Assembly (NCBI GenBank): GCA_965279355.1
Contig: OZ257155.1
Location: 3,720,001-3,784,000 of the forward strand
Source: G965279355 sp965279355
Lineage (GTDB): Bacteria > Pseudomonadota > Alphaproteobacteria > CACIAM-22H2
Reading direction: 5' to 3'
Length of the DNA: 64,000 bases
Positions 8,525 to 17,047 of the stretch are shown piece by piece. Position 1 is the stretch's first letter. Every line of letters starts with the position of its first letter. Under the pieces are notes generated by a model, which was given only the letters and a program-made list of their open reading frames with translations, ran no database searches and was not told where the DNA came from. The position numbers were made by a program, and so were the translations under genes.

Positions 8525-9841
8525 CTATCGGCCGCTCATCATCTGCGGCAGGGCCGTAATGACCTGCGGGAAGATCGCCATGATCAGGATCCCGAGGACG
8601 ATGATCCATTCGAAGGGCCAGGATGCCCGGAAGATGGTTTTCATCGGCACATCCGGCGCGGCGCTCTTCAGCGCGAACAGCGTGTAGCCGAAGGGTGGCG
8701 TAAGGCCACCGGCGGCGGCGACAACGAGGAAGAGGGTCCAGAACCAGATATCGTCGAAGCCATAGAGCTTGATGATCGGCTGGTAGATCGGGATCAGGAC
8801 CAGCATCAGCGCGACCTGGTCCAGAAACATAAAGAGTATCCACGGCACCACCAGCATCGCGGTCAGCATGATGGCGCTGGGCAGGCTCAGCTCGGAGACG
8901 AACTGGGCGAGTGCCCGGGCGGCGCCTGTGACGGTCAGGAGCTGGCTGAACATCACCGCCGCGCACATGATGATCAGCAGCAGGGAGGCGATGGTCGCCG
9001 CTGATGTCGTCGCTTCGACGACCATCCGCCAGCTTAGTTTCCCGTAGAGGGCAGCCAGCATCAGCGCGCCAAGGACGCCGGTCGCGGCGGCTTCCGTTGG
9101 CGTTGCGATCCCTAGCATGATCAGGCCCATGACCATGAAGAAAACGAAGACGGATGGGACCATCCTGACGAGGGCGACGATCACGCTGTCCGACGACCGG
9201 CCGACGACATCCTTCGCGACATCGGGCGCCAGTGCCGGATTGATGTAGACGCGGATCATCACGTAGACGATGAACATCGCGGTTAGCAGCAGGCCCGGCA
9301 CGATGCCGGCGATCAGCATTTTCCCTGTCGAGACATCCGCCGTGGTGGCGATCACGATCGCAAGGACGCTGGGCGGGATGATCGGATCGAGCGTCGCGCC
9401 GGCCAGCAGGGTTCCCGCCGACAACTGTGTGTCGTAGCCCCGCTTGCGCATCGACGGAAGAAGCGACCGCCCGAGCAGCCCGGCAACCGCCATGGCAGCG
9501 CCCGAGAGCGCGCCCAATACCGCTGACAGCAGCAGCGACACGACATACTGCCGCCCGCGGATCTTGCCGACCAGCCGGTCGAGGGAATCGAACAGGACTT
9601 CCATCGCGCCGGAGCGGAACAGGATCTCGCCCATGGCGATGAACAGCGGGACGGCCGTCAGCGCGCCGAGCGTGGCGCTGGAATAGATGCTGTTGGCGAA
9701 CAGCCCGAACCCCGCCGGCCCGAACAGCACCAGCACGCCGGTGATGTTGAGGATCAGGAAGCAGACAAACAGCGGAATGCCGAGAAGAAGAAGAATAAGA
9801 AGCAGAGAGATCGCGCCCGACAGCGCAACCCACCAGGTCAT
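8525..9841 (-). CDS. dctM: TRAP transporter large permease (DctM)
   Basis: This 438-residue, very hydrophobic membrane protein of the DctM family forms the ion-coupled transport channel of TRAP systems. The start is placed at the ATG giving MTWWVALSGA, which overlaps the DctQ stop by four bases (ATGA); a longer upstream frame would sit inside DctQ. Family marks include the re-entrant loop region AGATLDPIIPPSVLAIVIA and the C-terminal VAAAGGLTPPFGYTLF. It works with the DctQ protein encoded just upstream. The periplasmic receptor is uncertain: a Bug-type gene, not DctP, sits directly upstream of DctQ, while a DctP gene lies 1.2 kb further on. Confidence 0.93.
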   Translation of the reverse strand: MTWWVALSGAISLLLILLLLGIPLFVCFLILNITGVLVLFGPAGFGLFANSIYSSATLGALTAVPLFIAMGEILFRSGAMEVLFDSLDRLVGKIRGRQYVVSLLLSAVLGALSGAAMAVAGLLGRSLLPSMRKRGYDTQLSAGTLLAGATLDPIIPPSVLAIVIATTADVSTGKMLIAGIVPGLLLTAMFIVYVMIRVYINPALAPDVAKDVVGRSSDSVIVALVRMVPSVFVFFMVMGLIMLGIATPTEAAATGVLGALMLAALYGKLSWRMVVEATTSAATIASLLLIIMCAAVMFSQLLTVTGAARALAQFVSELSLPSAIMLTAMLVVPWILFMFLDQVALMLVLIPIYQPIIKLYGFDDIWFWTLFLVVAAAGGLTPPFGYTLFALKSAAPDVPMKTIFRASWPFEWIIVLGILIMAIFPQVITALPQMMSGR

Positions 9842-10350
9842 AGCGGCGTTTCCCCGGCGGGCGCGTCGGAAGCCTCTTCGCCACACAGCGTCCGGAAGAA
9901 ATATACGGCGCTGCTGAACATCCCGTAGGGGATGAAAATCGAGATCCACCATTTCGGCAGCGGAAATGCGGTGATCGTCAGGACGTCGCGCACGATCTGC
10001 CGGTGTGTCTCGGCGCCGGTAATCCAGGCACAGAGCAGGCAGACGACCACCGCCGCGATCAGGATCAGACGCCTGAGAAACCAGCGAAGCCGGGCGGGCG
10101 CATTATCGGTCAGGTAGGCCAGCGTGATATGTGCGCCCCGGCGGGTCAGTGCCGGCATCGCGAGAAAGATCATCGGGCATAGCGAGTACGACGCGATGTC
10201 GTAGGCCCAGATCGTCGGCGCGGAGAAGAAATAGCGCGCCACCACCTCGTACCAGAACGAGACCGTGATGACGCCGACGAAAGCCGCCGAGCCCGCAAAG
10301 CCAATATCCGTCAGCCGGTCATGGCTCCGGCGCAACTGATCCAGGATCAC
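9838..10350 (-). CDS. dctQ: TRAP transporter small permease (DctQ)
   Basis: This 170-residue protein has four predicted membrane helices, typical of DctQ. The SFWYEVVARYFFSAPTIWAY segment near residue 31 matches the family's conserved VxxRYxFxxPxxW pattern. It begins at GTG, 24 bases after the Bug receptor stop, and overlaps DctM by four bases, so it is most likely part of a Bug-DctQ-DctM transcript. It makes the membrane complex with DctM. Confidence 0.9.
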   Translation of the reverse strand: MILDQLRRSHDRLTDIGFAGSAAFVGVITVSFWYEVVARYFFSAPTIWAYDIASYSLCPMIFLAMPALTRRGAHITLAYLTDNAPARLRWFLRRLILIAAVVVCLLCAWITGAETHRQIVRDVLTITAFPLPKWWISIFIPYGMFSSAVYFFRTLCGEEASDAPAGETPL

Positions 10351-10374
10351 CGGAAGGTCCGGGTCGGAGCAGTC

Positions 10375-11343
10375 TTATTGCGGCTTCATTCCCGCGGCTT
10401 TGACGAGGTCGAGCATGCGGCCGGCATCGGCCTTCACATAGGCGGTGTAGTCTGCCGGGTTCTTCAGGAAGAGTTCGTTGCCCTGTGAGATCAGCCGTTG
10501 CTGCATAGCCGGCGTGTTGAGCGCCGTTGAAATCGCAGCGTAGAGTTTGTCGACAACTGCTTTCGGCGTGCGGGCGGGAGCAGAGATGCCGTACCAGGTG
10601 CTCATCTCGAATTCGGGGAAGCCCTCTTCCGCCATGGTCGGTACATTTGGAAGCTGCTGCGAGCGCGTACCGTTGGCGACGGCCAGGGCGCGCAGCTTGC
10701 CGTCGTTCACGGGCCCGATGATCGGCGATGCGTTCAGAAACGCGAGATCGACCAGACCCGGCGTCAGATCGACCAGCGCCGGCGCGGCGCCGCCATAGCC
10801 AACCGAATTCAGTTTGATCGACGCCCGCTGCTCCAGCAGAAGGCCGAGGAACTGCGGAATGCTGCCGATACCGACATGGGCGACGGAAAGATTGCCTGTT
10901 TTGGCCGCAGTCACCAGCTCCTTCACGTTCTTCCAGGGCTTGGTGGCGGAGACCACCAGAACGTTCGGCACCGCGGCGACCATGGCAATGAAGGTAAAAT
11001 CGGCGATGCCGTCGTAGCGCGCATCTTTTATCAGGGCCGGCGCGATGACATGCGAGGGGGAGCCGCCGATGAACAGCGTGTAGCCGTCGGGCGCTGCCTT
11101 GGCGACGTACGCCGCGCCGATTGCCGTTCCGGCGCCGGGCTTGTTGTCGACGACGACGGTCTGTCCCAGCGTGTCCTTCATACCGGCGGCGACAGTTCGC
11201 GCGAGGATATCGGCCGGCCCGCCGGCGGCGTACGGATTGATCAGCGTGACCGGCTTGTCCGGGTAGGTCTGCGCGACGCTCGCATTGGTCAGCGTCAGCG
11301 AGAATGCGGCGATCGCAGCGGCGACAATTGTTTTTGGTGTCAT
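10375..11343 (-). CDS. Bug-family solute receptor placed in a TRAP operon
   Basis: This 322-residue periplasmic receptor has a signal peptide (MTPKTIVAAAIAAFSLTLTN, cleavage near SVAQ). The start is set at the ATG preceded by GGAAGGA. YPDKPVTLINPYAAGGPADI, the GQTVVVDNKPGAGTAIGAAY loop and LPNVPTMAEEGFPEFE are classic Bug/TctC marks. Bug proteins normally serve TctA/TctB, but the next genes on this strand, only 24 bases away, are TRAP DctQ and DctM. Either it works with distant Tct proteins or this is an unusual receptor swap. Carboxylate binding is expected from the family; the exact ligand is unknown. Confidence 0.9.
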   Translation of the reverse strand: MTPKTIVAAAIAAFSLTLTNASVAQTYPDKPVTLINPYAAGGPADILARTVAAGMKDTLGQTVVVDNKPGAGTAIGAAYVAKAAPDGYTLFIGGSPSHVIAPALIKDARYDGIADFTFIAMVAAVPNVLVVSATKPWKNVKELVTAAKTGNLSVAHVGIGSIPQFLGLLLEQRASIKLNSVGYGGAAPALVDLTPGLVDLAFLNASPIIGPVNDGKLRALAVANGTRSQQLPNVPTMAEEGFPEFEMSTWYGISAPARTPKAVVDKLYAAISTALNTPAMQQRLISQGNELFLKNPADYTAYVKADAGRMLDLVKAAGMKPQ

Positions 11344-11452
11344 CGTTTTCCTTCCCACTCCTGGCGCTGATTGCAGCAGGCTCATGCTTTTATTTCCCGG
11401 TACAATAGGCTACGTCCCTGTTGGTTGGCAAACAAACATAAGGGAAACGCAC

Positions 11453-12478
11453 GTGCTGCTACCGACCACATTAGTGGGAAGCTACCCCCAACCGGACTGG
11501 CTGATCGACCGCCAACGGCTGATGGGAATAGTGCCGCCGCGCTCCCGTGCCAGCGACCTCTGGAGGATCGGGGAGCCCTGGCTGGAGCAGGCCCAGGACG
11601 ATGCGACGATCCTGGCGATCCGCGATCAGGAGCGGGCCGGAATTGATGTAATCACCGACGGCGAGGTGCGACGGGAAAGCTATTCGAACCGCTTCGCCAC
11701 GGCCCTCGAAGGTATCGACAACGACAATCCCATCCAGATTCCCGGCCGTACGCCGGGACGGCTGCAGACCGTGTCGCGCGTCGTGGGCAAGATTCGACGC
11801 CTCCATGCGGTGCAGGTTCGCGATGTGGAATTCCTGCGCGCCAGCACCGACCGGCCCATCCGGATCACTATCCCGGGTCCGTTCACCATGACGCAGCAGC
11901 TCTATGACGAGCACTACAAGGACGAAGCGGCGCTCGCCATGGACTGCGCTGCCGCCCTCCATGACGAACTTCGGGATATGTTTGCAGCCGGTGCCGATGT
12001 GGTGCAGCTCGACGAGCCGTTCCTCCAGGCGCAGCCCGAGAAGGCCGAGCGCTTCGGCGTGGACGCGATCAACCGTGCCGTCGGAGGGCTGAAGGGCAGG
12101 ACCGCCCTGCATCTTTGCTTCGGCTACGGTTCGATGGTGAAGAAGAAGCCGTCCGGCTATTCCTTTCTCGAACAGCTCGAACGCACAAAGATCGACGAGA
12201 TTTCCATCGAGACTGCGCAGCCCAATCTCGACTGCTCGGTGCTGGCGAAGCTGCCGACCAAGACCGTCATTCTCGGCGTCATCGATCTTGGCAATCCGAC
12301 CGTCGAGACGGCCCAAACTGTCGCCGAGCGAATCGAGCGCGCATTGCCTTATATTTCGCCCGACCGGGTCATTGTCGCGCCGGATTGTGGAATGAAGTAC
12401 CTGACGCGCGATGTCGCCTTCGCGAAAATGAAGGCGATGGTCGATGGCGCCGCGATCGTCCGGAAGAAGCTGAACTAG
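11453..12478 (+). CDS. MetE C-terminal-like zinc enzyme (copy 2)
   Basis: This 341-residue protein belongs to the methionine synthase II superfamily. The start is a GTG preceded by AGGGAA at 11441-11446; the frame continues upstream into the Bug promoter region, where the codons look non-coding. It opens with LLPTTLVGSYPQPDW and has VITDGEVRRESYSNRF. The zinc ligands are present: His220-x-Cys222, Glu253 and Cys312 in VAPDCGMKYL. This subfamily differs from copy 1 (GSYPQP and EVRRES in place of GSLLRP and EFRRTL). It lies alone on the plus strand between two minus-strand transport genes. Role by family: zinc-bound thiol alkylation or methyl transfer; substrate unknown. Confidence 0.85.
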   Translation: MLLPTTLVGSYPQPDWLIDRQRLMGIVPPRSRASDLWRIGEPWLEQAQDDATILAIRDQERAGIDVITDGEVRRESYSNRFATALEGIDNDNPIQIPGRTPGRLQTVSRVVGKIRRLHAVQVRDVEFLRASTDRPIRITIPGPFTMTQQLYDEHYKDEAALAMDCAAALHDELRDMFAAGADVVQLDEPFLQAQPEKAERFGVDAINRAVGGLKGRTALHLCFGYGSMVKKKPSGYSFLEQLERTKIDEISIETAQPNLDCSVLAKLPTKTVILGVIDLGNPTVETAQTVAERIERALPYISPDRVIVAPDCGMKYLTRDVAFAKMKAMVDGAAIVRKKLN

Positions 12479-12482
12479 GGAA

Positions 12483-12512
12483 TTGCGGGAGCGCATCGGC
12501 GCGCCCCCGCAA
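12483..12512. terminator. Hairpin between convergent genes
   Basis: TTGCGGG at 12483-12489 pairs with CCCGCAA at 12506-12512, with inner GCGC/GCGC pairing around an ATCG loop and a small internal bulge. It lies between the convergent ends of the MetE-like gene and DctP. The GC-rich stem suits a bidirectional terminator, although no long T-run follows. Confidence 0.45.
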
Positions 12513-12523
12513 CCATTCCGACC

Positions 12524-13501
12524 TTAATCGGCGAGCTGTGCCCTGCGCGCGAGGGCATGCAGCTCCTTGCCGGCGTCGCCGCAGCACTGCGAAGCGAGAT
12601 CCCAGTTGCTGGAGCGGAACAGGGCCTGGATTTCCTTGCCCTTGGCCGCCGGAAGCTGGACGGCCTGGACACCCAGCGCCTCAAGTTGCTTGTTCTCGCG
12701 CTCCAGAACGTCGTCGCCATACTTCGCCGTGTCGCGCTCGGTCTGCGCACCCACCTGCATCAGCATGTCCTGCTGCTCCTTGGTGAGCTTCTTCCAGCGA
12801 TCGACATTGATGCCGATCATGGAGACGAGAAGACCGAAGCGGGGCTCGACGCGATACTTGGCGACCTCATGGTGCTTGGTGGCCAGCATCACATTTGCTG
12901 GGGCGCAGGCCCCGTCGACAACACCCTTTTCGATCGAGGTGTAGACATCGCCCATCGGCATCACGACGGGTGAGCCGCCTAGAGCCTTGATGACGGCGTG
13001 CTGGTTGGCGACGCCACGCACCTTGCGGCCGTTCCAGTCGCCCGAGGCGCTCAGCGGCTGTTTGAAGTAGCAGTGATACCCTTCGGTGCCGAGGGCAACG
13101 AGCGCCAGAAGCTTCACGTTGTGGGTCTGCTGGTAAAAACGGTCAATGAAATCCCAAACGCCCGAACTGCGCCATTTCGCGAGATCGAAGGGAATAATCT
13201 CGGCAACGCCGGCGAGGCTTTTGCTATGATAGGACGGATGCGTATAGATGATGTCGAAGGCGCCGGACGATACGGGCTGAAGCTGCTCGAACGGCGGCAC
13301 GGCTTCGGGGCCGCTGATCCGGATGGTGCTGCGGTTGCTGGTCGCCGCTTCGAGGTTCTTCTTGAACTGGGCGCCGGGGTAATAGGCGTTGACGTTGTTC
13401 TCGGCCCAACCGCCGAGCATTGTGTAGTTCTGGGCCTGAGCGGGCGCGATCGCGACCAGAAGCCCCAGGCCGGCACAAGCCGACATCAAATGTCGCAACA
13501 T
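12524..13501 (-). CDS. dctP: TRAP transporter periplasmic receptor (DctP)
   Basis: This 325-residue secreted receptor has a signal peptide (hydrophobic run to APAQAQ, about residue 23) and a strong GGGAGGAAAG ribosome site before ATG. The mature part has the DctP layout, with AGVAEIIPFDLAKWR, GDWNGRKVRGVANQHAVIKA near residue 133, and PMGDVYTSIEKGVVDGACAP, the last a strong family mark (the E-x-G-V-x-D-G loop). It probably serves the DctQ/DctM pair at 8525-10350, but it is separated from them by a plus-strand MetE-like gene and a Bug gene, so the pairing is inferred. Confidence 0.88.
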   Translation of the reverse strand: MLRHLMSACAGLGLLVAIAPAQAQNYTMLGGWAENNVNAYYPGAQFKKNLEAATSNRSTIRISGPEAVPPFEQLQPVSSGAFDIIYTHPSYHSKSLAGVAEIIPFDLAKWRSSGVWDFIDRFYQQTHNVKLLALVALGTEGYHCYFKQPLSASGDWNGRKVRGVANQHAVIKALGGSPVVMPMGDVYTSIEKGVVDGACAPANVMLATKHHEVAKYRVEPRFGLLVSMIGINVDRWKKLTKEQQDMLMQVGAQTERDTAKYGDDVLERENKQLEALGVQAVQLPAAKGKEIQALFRSSNWDLASQCCGDAGKELHALARRAQLAD

Positions 13502-13660
13502 TCTTTCCTCCCTGATATGGCGTGCTGTTTCGTTGATCGTCTGCGCACGCCTGATTGCCCAATTATTTCGGGGCCGGCAGTGACGGTCAAGCGTGGCCGC
13601 TGACCGCGACTTCTGCCCACTCCGTTAATGTGCCGTCCCGACCGACGGTCTGAGGTGAGA

Positions 13661-14593
13661 TCAGGCGGCCGCGTTATGAAACGGCCGGCCCGTCAGGAAG
13701 GCGTCAAGATCGCCCAGAAGGCGGTCGACCATAGCCTGGCGGGTTTCATGGGTGATCGAGGTCGAGTGTGGCTGCAGGATCACGTTTTCCATCGGGGCAA
13801 AACGCGGATCGATCTCCGGCTCCTTGGCGAACACGTCCAAGCCTGCGCCGGCAATCATTCCGGTCTGCAGCGCTGCAATCAGCGCCTCCTCGTCGACGAC
13901 GGAGCCGCGCGAGATATTGATCAGGTACCCCGTCTTTCCGAGCTTCTCCAGAACCGCCTGGTTGACCAGGTGATGTGTTTCCGCGCCGCCGGGGCAGGAG
14001 AGGACAAGGACGTCCACCTTCTCGGCCAGGGTGAGGATGTCGGGGATGGAGGTGTAAGGCAGGTCGGAATAGGCCCGGCGCGACAGGTACATCACCGTCA
14101 TGCCGATGCCGGTCGCGCGCTGGGCGATCCGCCGTCCGATCTTGCCGAGCCCGACAATGCCCATCGACTTGCCCCCGACCCGGCGCGAGGGCGCCATGCG
14201 CTCCTTCATCCAGCGGCCACTGCGGACAAAGCGGTCGCTTTCGACCACCCGGCGCATGATGGCATAGGTCAGCGCGATGGCCGCGTCAGCGACGTCTTCC
14301 GCCAACTCGTCGGGCGTGTTGCAGACCGCAATGCCGCGTTTGGCCGCTTCCTTGAGATCGATGCGGTCAAGGCCGGCGCCGTTGCAGATGACGATCTTCA
14401 GGTCGGGAAGCCCGTCGAACATCGCCTTGTCGAAGCCGGCCATGCTGGTGGTCGCGGCGACGGTGAAGCCCGGCGCCGGCTCGCTCGGCCATTTGTCGCC
14501 CCGCTCCGTAACCGGATAGCGCGCCGACAGGGCGGCGCGGATGTCGGGTGGGACGATGGCTGCAAGGAATAGCTTCGGTGCCGGACTGGTCAT
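13661..14593 (-). CDS. D-2-hydroxyacid dehydrogenase (NAD(P)-dependent)
   Basis: This 310-residue protein is of the D-isomer-specific 2-hydroxyacid dehydrogenase family (glyoxylate/hydroxypyruvate reductase type). The start is the ATG giving MTSPAPKLF; ten more residues would need a TTG. The dinucleotide fold has GIVGLGKIGRRIAQRA, with basic residues after the second strand (YLSRRAYS) that favour NADPH. The catalytic Arg is in NISRGSVVDEEAL, the Glu in FAKEPEIDP and the His in LQPHSTSITHETR. It converts 2-keto and 2-hydroxy acids. It diverges from the fumarase-like pair, and a 14-bp palindrome lies between them, so both may serve one hydroxy-acid pathway. Confidence 0.9.
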   Translation of the reverse strand: MTSPAPKLFLAAIVPPDIRAALSARYPVTERGDKWPSEPAPGFTVAATTSMAGFDKAMFDGLPDLKIVICNGAGLDRIDLKEAAKRGIAVCNTPDELAEDVADAAIALTYAIMRRVVESDRFVRSGRWMKERMAPSRRVGGKSMGIVGLGKIGRRIAQRATGIGMTVMYLSRRAYSDLPYTSIPDILTLAEKVDVLVLSCPGGAETHHLVNQAVLEKLGKTGYLINISRGSVVDEEALIAALQTGMIAGAGLDVFAKEPEIDPRFAPMENVILQPHSTSITHETRQAMVDRLLGDLDAFLTGRPFHNAAA

Positions 14594-14651
14594 GGCCGCT
14601 CGATCGTTTGCGCGTGGGGACAAGTCTGTCTAAAACATAAATGACCAATCC

Positions 14652-14665
14652 GCCAGTCGACTGGC
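14652..14665. promoter_or_regulatory. 14-bp palindrome in a divergent promoter region
   Basis: GCCAGTCGACTGGC is a perfect palindrome lying 19 bases before the GTG of the fumarase-like alpha gene and downstream of the divergent dehydrogenase start. It could be an operator. No cognate regulator gene is adjacent, so the call is tentative. Confidence 0.35.
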
Positions 14666-14684
14666 CGTATCGCGGAGATTTTCT

Positions 14685-15554
14685 GTGGCGATCACCTACG
14701 ATCTCGTGAAGTCGGTTGCCGCGAAACTGTACGACGGCAGCCTGCGCCGCATTCCCGAGGATACAAAGCAGGCGCTGCGCGACGCGAAAACCCACGAAGG
14801 CAACGAGGGCGCCCGCACGACCATCGACACCATGCTGAAAAGTGCGTCAGTGGCGGAGGAACGCAATTTCTTCGTCTGCTCGGACGCGGGTGTGCCGGTC
14901 TATTTCGTGAAGATCGGGACCGCCGCCCGGTTCGAGGGCAATATCAAGCAGGCGATTGCGGACAGTTTCGATCATCTTGTCGCAACCATTGATCCGCCGC
15001 TCCTGATGCATGTCACCAATCCGCTGACCGGCGAGCGCAGCTACAAGGGCAAGGATATGCCACTGGTCAGCTACGATCTGATCGACGACGCGGACTACAT
15101 CGAGATCACCTGTTCGCCCAAGGCGCTGGGATCGGGACGCTGGGCGGCGCTGGAAATCTTCAGCTTCCCGACCCTGTCGCAGATCGAACAATACGTGATG
15201 GAGTGCGTGCTGAAGGCCGGCTCGCAGGCCTGCCCGCCCGTTGTGATAGGCGTCGGCATCGGTGGGACGTTCGATTACTGCGCCAAGATCGCCAAGCTGG
15301 CGACGTTGCGGACGATCGGCGAACGGAATCCGGAGCCGATCGTTGCCGACATGGAGCGTCGGCTGCTCGCGGCGGTGAACAAGACCGGCTTCGGCCCGAT
15401 GGGCACCGGCGGCGACAACACGGCTTTCGCGGTGCATGTCGAATACGCGTCAGGGCATGGTTTCACGCCGGTCGCGGTGTGCTTCAACTGCTGGATCAAT
15501 CGCAAAGCCAGCGCTCGCATCTACAACAGCGGCAAAGTCGAGTGGTTCGAATAA
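14685..15554 (+). CDS. Class I fumarase / L-tartrate dehydratase-like alpha subunit
   Basis: This 289-residue protein matches the N-terminal, iron-sulfur part of class I fumarases and the TtdA subunit of tartrate dehydratase. Candidate [4Fe-4S] ligands are Cys65 (CSDAG, equivalent to the usual CQDTG), Cys183 (QACPPVVIGVGIGG) and Cys269 (FNCWINR). Translation starts at GTG. The beta subunit follows after 3 bases. The enzyme should add or remove water on a dicarboxylate such as fumarate/malate, tartrate or mesaconate; a split two-gene form with a neighbouring D-2-hydroxyacid dehydrogenase makes a non-housekeeping role likely. The oxygen-sensitive cluster is inferred from family. Confidence 0.88.
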   Translation: MAITYDLVKSVAAKLYDGSLRRIPEDTKQALRDAKTHEGNEGARTTIDTMLKSASVAEERNFFVCSDAGVPVYFVKIGTAARFEGNIKQAIADSFDHLVATIDPPLLMHVTNPLTGERSYKGKDMPLVSYDLIDDADYIEITCSPKALGSGRWAALEIFSFPTLSQIEQYVMECVLKAGSQACPPVVIGVGIGGTFDYCAKIAKLATLRTIGERNPEPIVADMERRLLAAVNKTGFGPMGTGGDNTAFAVHVEYASGHGFTPVAVCFNCWINRKASARIYNSGKVEWFE

Positions 15555-15557
15555 ACC

Positions 15558-16187
15558 ATGGCGCATCATCGTCTCAAACTGCCGCTCACCGTCGACACCG
15601 TTCGCGCGCTCCAGGTCGGGGATTCGGTGTCGCTGGATGGGGAGATCGTGCTGACCGCCGGCCTGCCGACGCATCAGCGGATCAAGGAATACGTCAAGGC
15701 CGGTAAAGCGCTGCCGATCGATCTCACCGGCGGCACGCTGTTCCACCTCGGCAGCTACAGCCGTGAGGTCGATGGGAAGTTCGAGGTTCTCTACATGAAC
15801 CCGACCACCAGCACCCGCTTCAATCCGTACATGCCGGATTTCGTCCGGCGCTTCGATCTGCGCGCTATCGGCGGCAAGGGCGGTCTCGACCGCGCGACCG
15901 CCGACGCCCTGAAGGAAGTCGGCTGCGTCTATCTCTCGTTCCTCGGCGGCGGCGCAGCCCTGCACTCCTCCGCGATTAAGGCCGTTGTCGACGTCACCTG
16001 GAACGATCTCGTCGCGCATTACCGGCTGGTGAAGCTGCGGGTCGAGGATCTCGGACCGCTGGTCGTCGGCATCGATGCGCATGGTAACAGCGCCTACGAC
16101 AATCTGGGGCAAAGCGCTCTGGATCGCCTCCCGGAACTGATGCGCGAGCTCGACGCCGGGCGTCCGAAGGCTCAGGAGAAGCCGTAA
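15558..16187 (+). CDS. Class I fumarase / L-tartrate dehydratase-like beta subunit
   Basis: This 209-residue protein matches the C-terminal half of class I fumarases (TtdB). Marks are VSLDGEIVLTAGLPTHQRI near residue 25 (family form LxGxIxxxRDxAHxR), MNPTTSTRFNPYMPDFVRRF, and AIGGKGGLDRATADALKEVG. The usual RDAHR pattern reads AGLPTHQR here, so one part of the substrate loop differs from fumarase, hinting at another substrate. It lies 3 bases after the alpha subunit. Its last 16 bases overlap the end of the convergent amidohydrolase gene. Confidence 0.88.
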   Translation: MAHHRLKLPLTVDTVRALQVGDSVSLDGEIVLTAGLPTHQRIKEYVKAGKALPIDLTGGTLFHLGSYSREVDGKFEVLYMNPTTSTRFNPYMPDFVRRFDLRAIGGKGGLDRATADALKEVGCVYLSFLGGGAALHSSAIKAVVDVTWNDLVAHYRLVKLRVEDLGPLVVGIDAHGNSAYDNLGQSALDRLPELMRELDAGRPKAQEKP

Positions 16188-17047
16188 AACGTCTGCGGAT
16201 TGTCGACCAGGATGGTCTGCCGCAGACCGTCGTCGTAGCCGATCCATTCGTCGAATAGATCGATCAGGTGCCCAACATCGGGCGTCTGCGCGCCCATGCG
16301 CACATGCGGCCAGTCGGAGCCCCAGAGCAGCCGGGTGGGGCCCGCTTTGATCAGCGCGTCATGGAGCGGCCGCGCATCCGGATAGTCGGGAAACAGCTTT
16401 GAGGCGCGGCAGACCGGCAGCTTCACCCATAGACGCTTTTCGCGCAAAAGAGCCAGAAGGTCCTGAAAACCGGGCTGATTGAGACCCTTCGCCGCATCGG
16501 CGCGGCCGATGTGATCGATGACGATGGGCACGCCGTGGCGCAGCAGAGCGTCCGCTTCGCCGGTGATGCGGTCGGCATCGGCCCAGACCTGTGCGTGCAG
16601 GCCCAGCGCCTTCATTCGGGACGCGATCTTGTGGAAGTCGTCGAAGCCCACACTCCCGCGATAGCGGCCGCCGCCTTGCGGATCCTGCACCTCGACAAAG
16701 CGCAGTCCCTTGACGCCGTTGCGCGCCATGTCGGTCAGCGCCAAGTCGGAAATCGTGCTGTCGGCCACACCGATGCCGCGCAAGGCGCCATTCGAGCGGC
16801 GGCAGGCATCCACCAGAGCCGAACAGTCATGGGCGTACGGCGCCGGCTGCACAACGACAGCCCGCGTAGAGCCGACCTTGTCCATCATGGCGCGATGGAC
16901 GTCATACGGCGTCGGGGGCGGTTCGTAGCTGCCGGTGATCACCAGCGGAAAGCGGTCGAACGGGCCGAAGACATGCGTGTGGGAGTCACAGGCATTGGCC
17001 GGCAGCGGTCGCTTGGGCCAGCTGGGTACGACCAGTCCGTTGCTCAT
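16172..17047 (-). CDS. Amidohydrolase family 2, 2-pyrone-4,6-dicarboxylate lactonase-like
   Basis: This 291-residue metal-dependent hydrolase is of the amidohydrolase-2 barrel type. The N-terminal His-x-His is in ACDSHTHVFGPFDRFP (His23, His25), the typical opening of LigI-like lactonases, which also share the GVKGLRFVE and IDHIGRAD segments. The C-terminal catalytic Asp is in LLWGSDWPHV. LigI opens the pyrone ring in protocatechuate 4,5-cleavage. It is the last gene of a minus-strand operon and overlaps the previous one (CMD-like) by four bases. The pathway genes expected around LigI are absent, so the substrate is probably a related lactone or dicarboxylate. Confidence 0.85.
   Translation of the reverse strand: MSNGLVVPSWPKRPLPANACDSHTHVFGPFDRFPLVITGSYEPPPTPYDVHRAMMDKVGSTRAVVVQPAPYAHDCSALVDACRRSNGALRGIGVADSTISDLALTDMARNGVKGLRFVEVQDPQGGGRYRGSVGFDDFHKIASRMKALGLHAQVWADADRITGEADALLRHGVPIVIDHIGRADAAKGLNQPGFQDLLALLREKRLWVKLPVCRASKLFPDYPDARPLHDALIKAGPTRLLWGSDWPHVRMGAQTPDVGHLIDLFDEWIGYDDGLRQTILVDNPQTFYGFS

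Noticed and set aside
8364..9884. Long alternative minus-strand frame inside the DctM gene
   Set aside because: Arg/Ala/Pro-rich translation with no motif; the DctM frame has the full family pattern.
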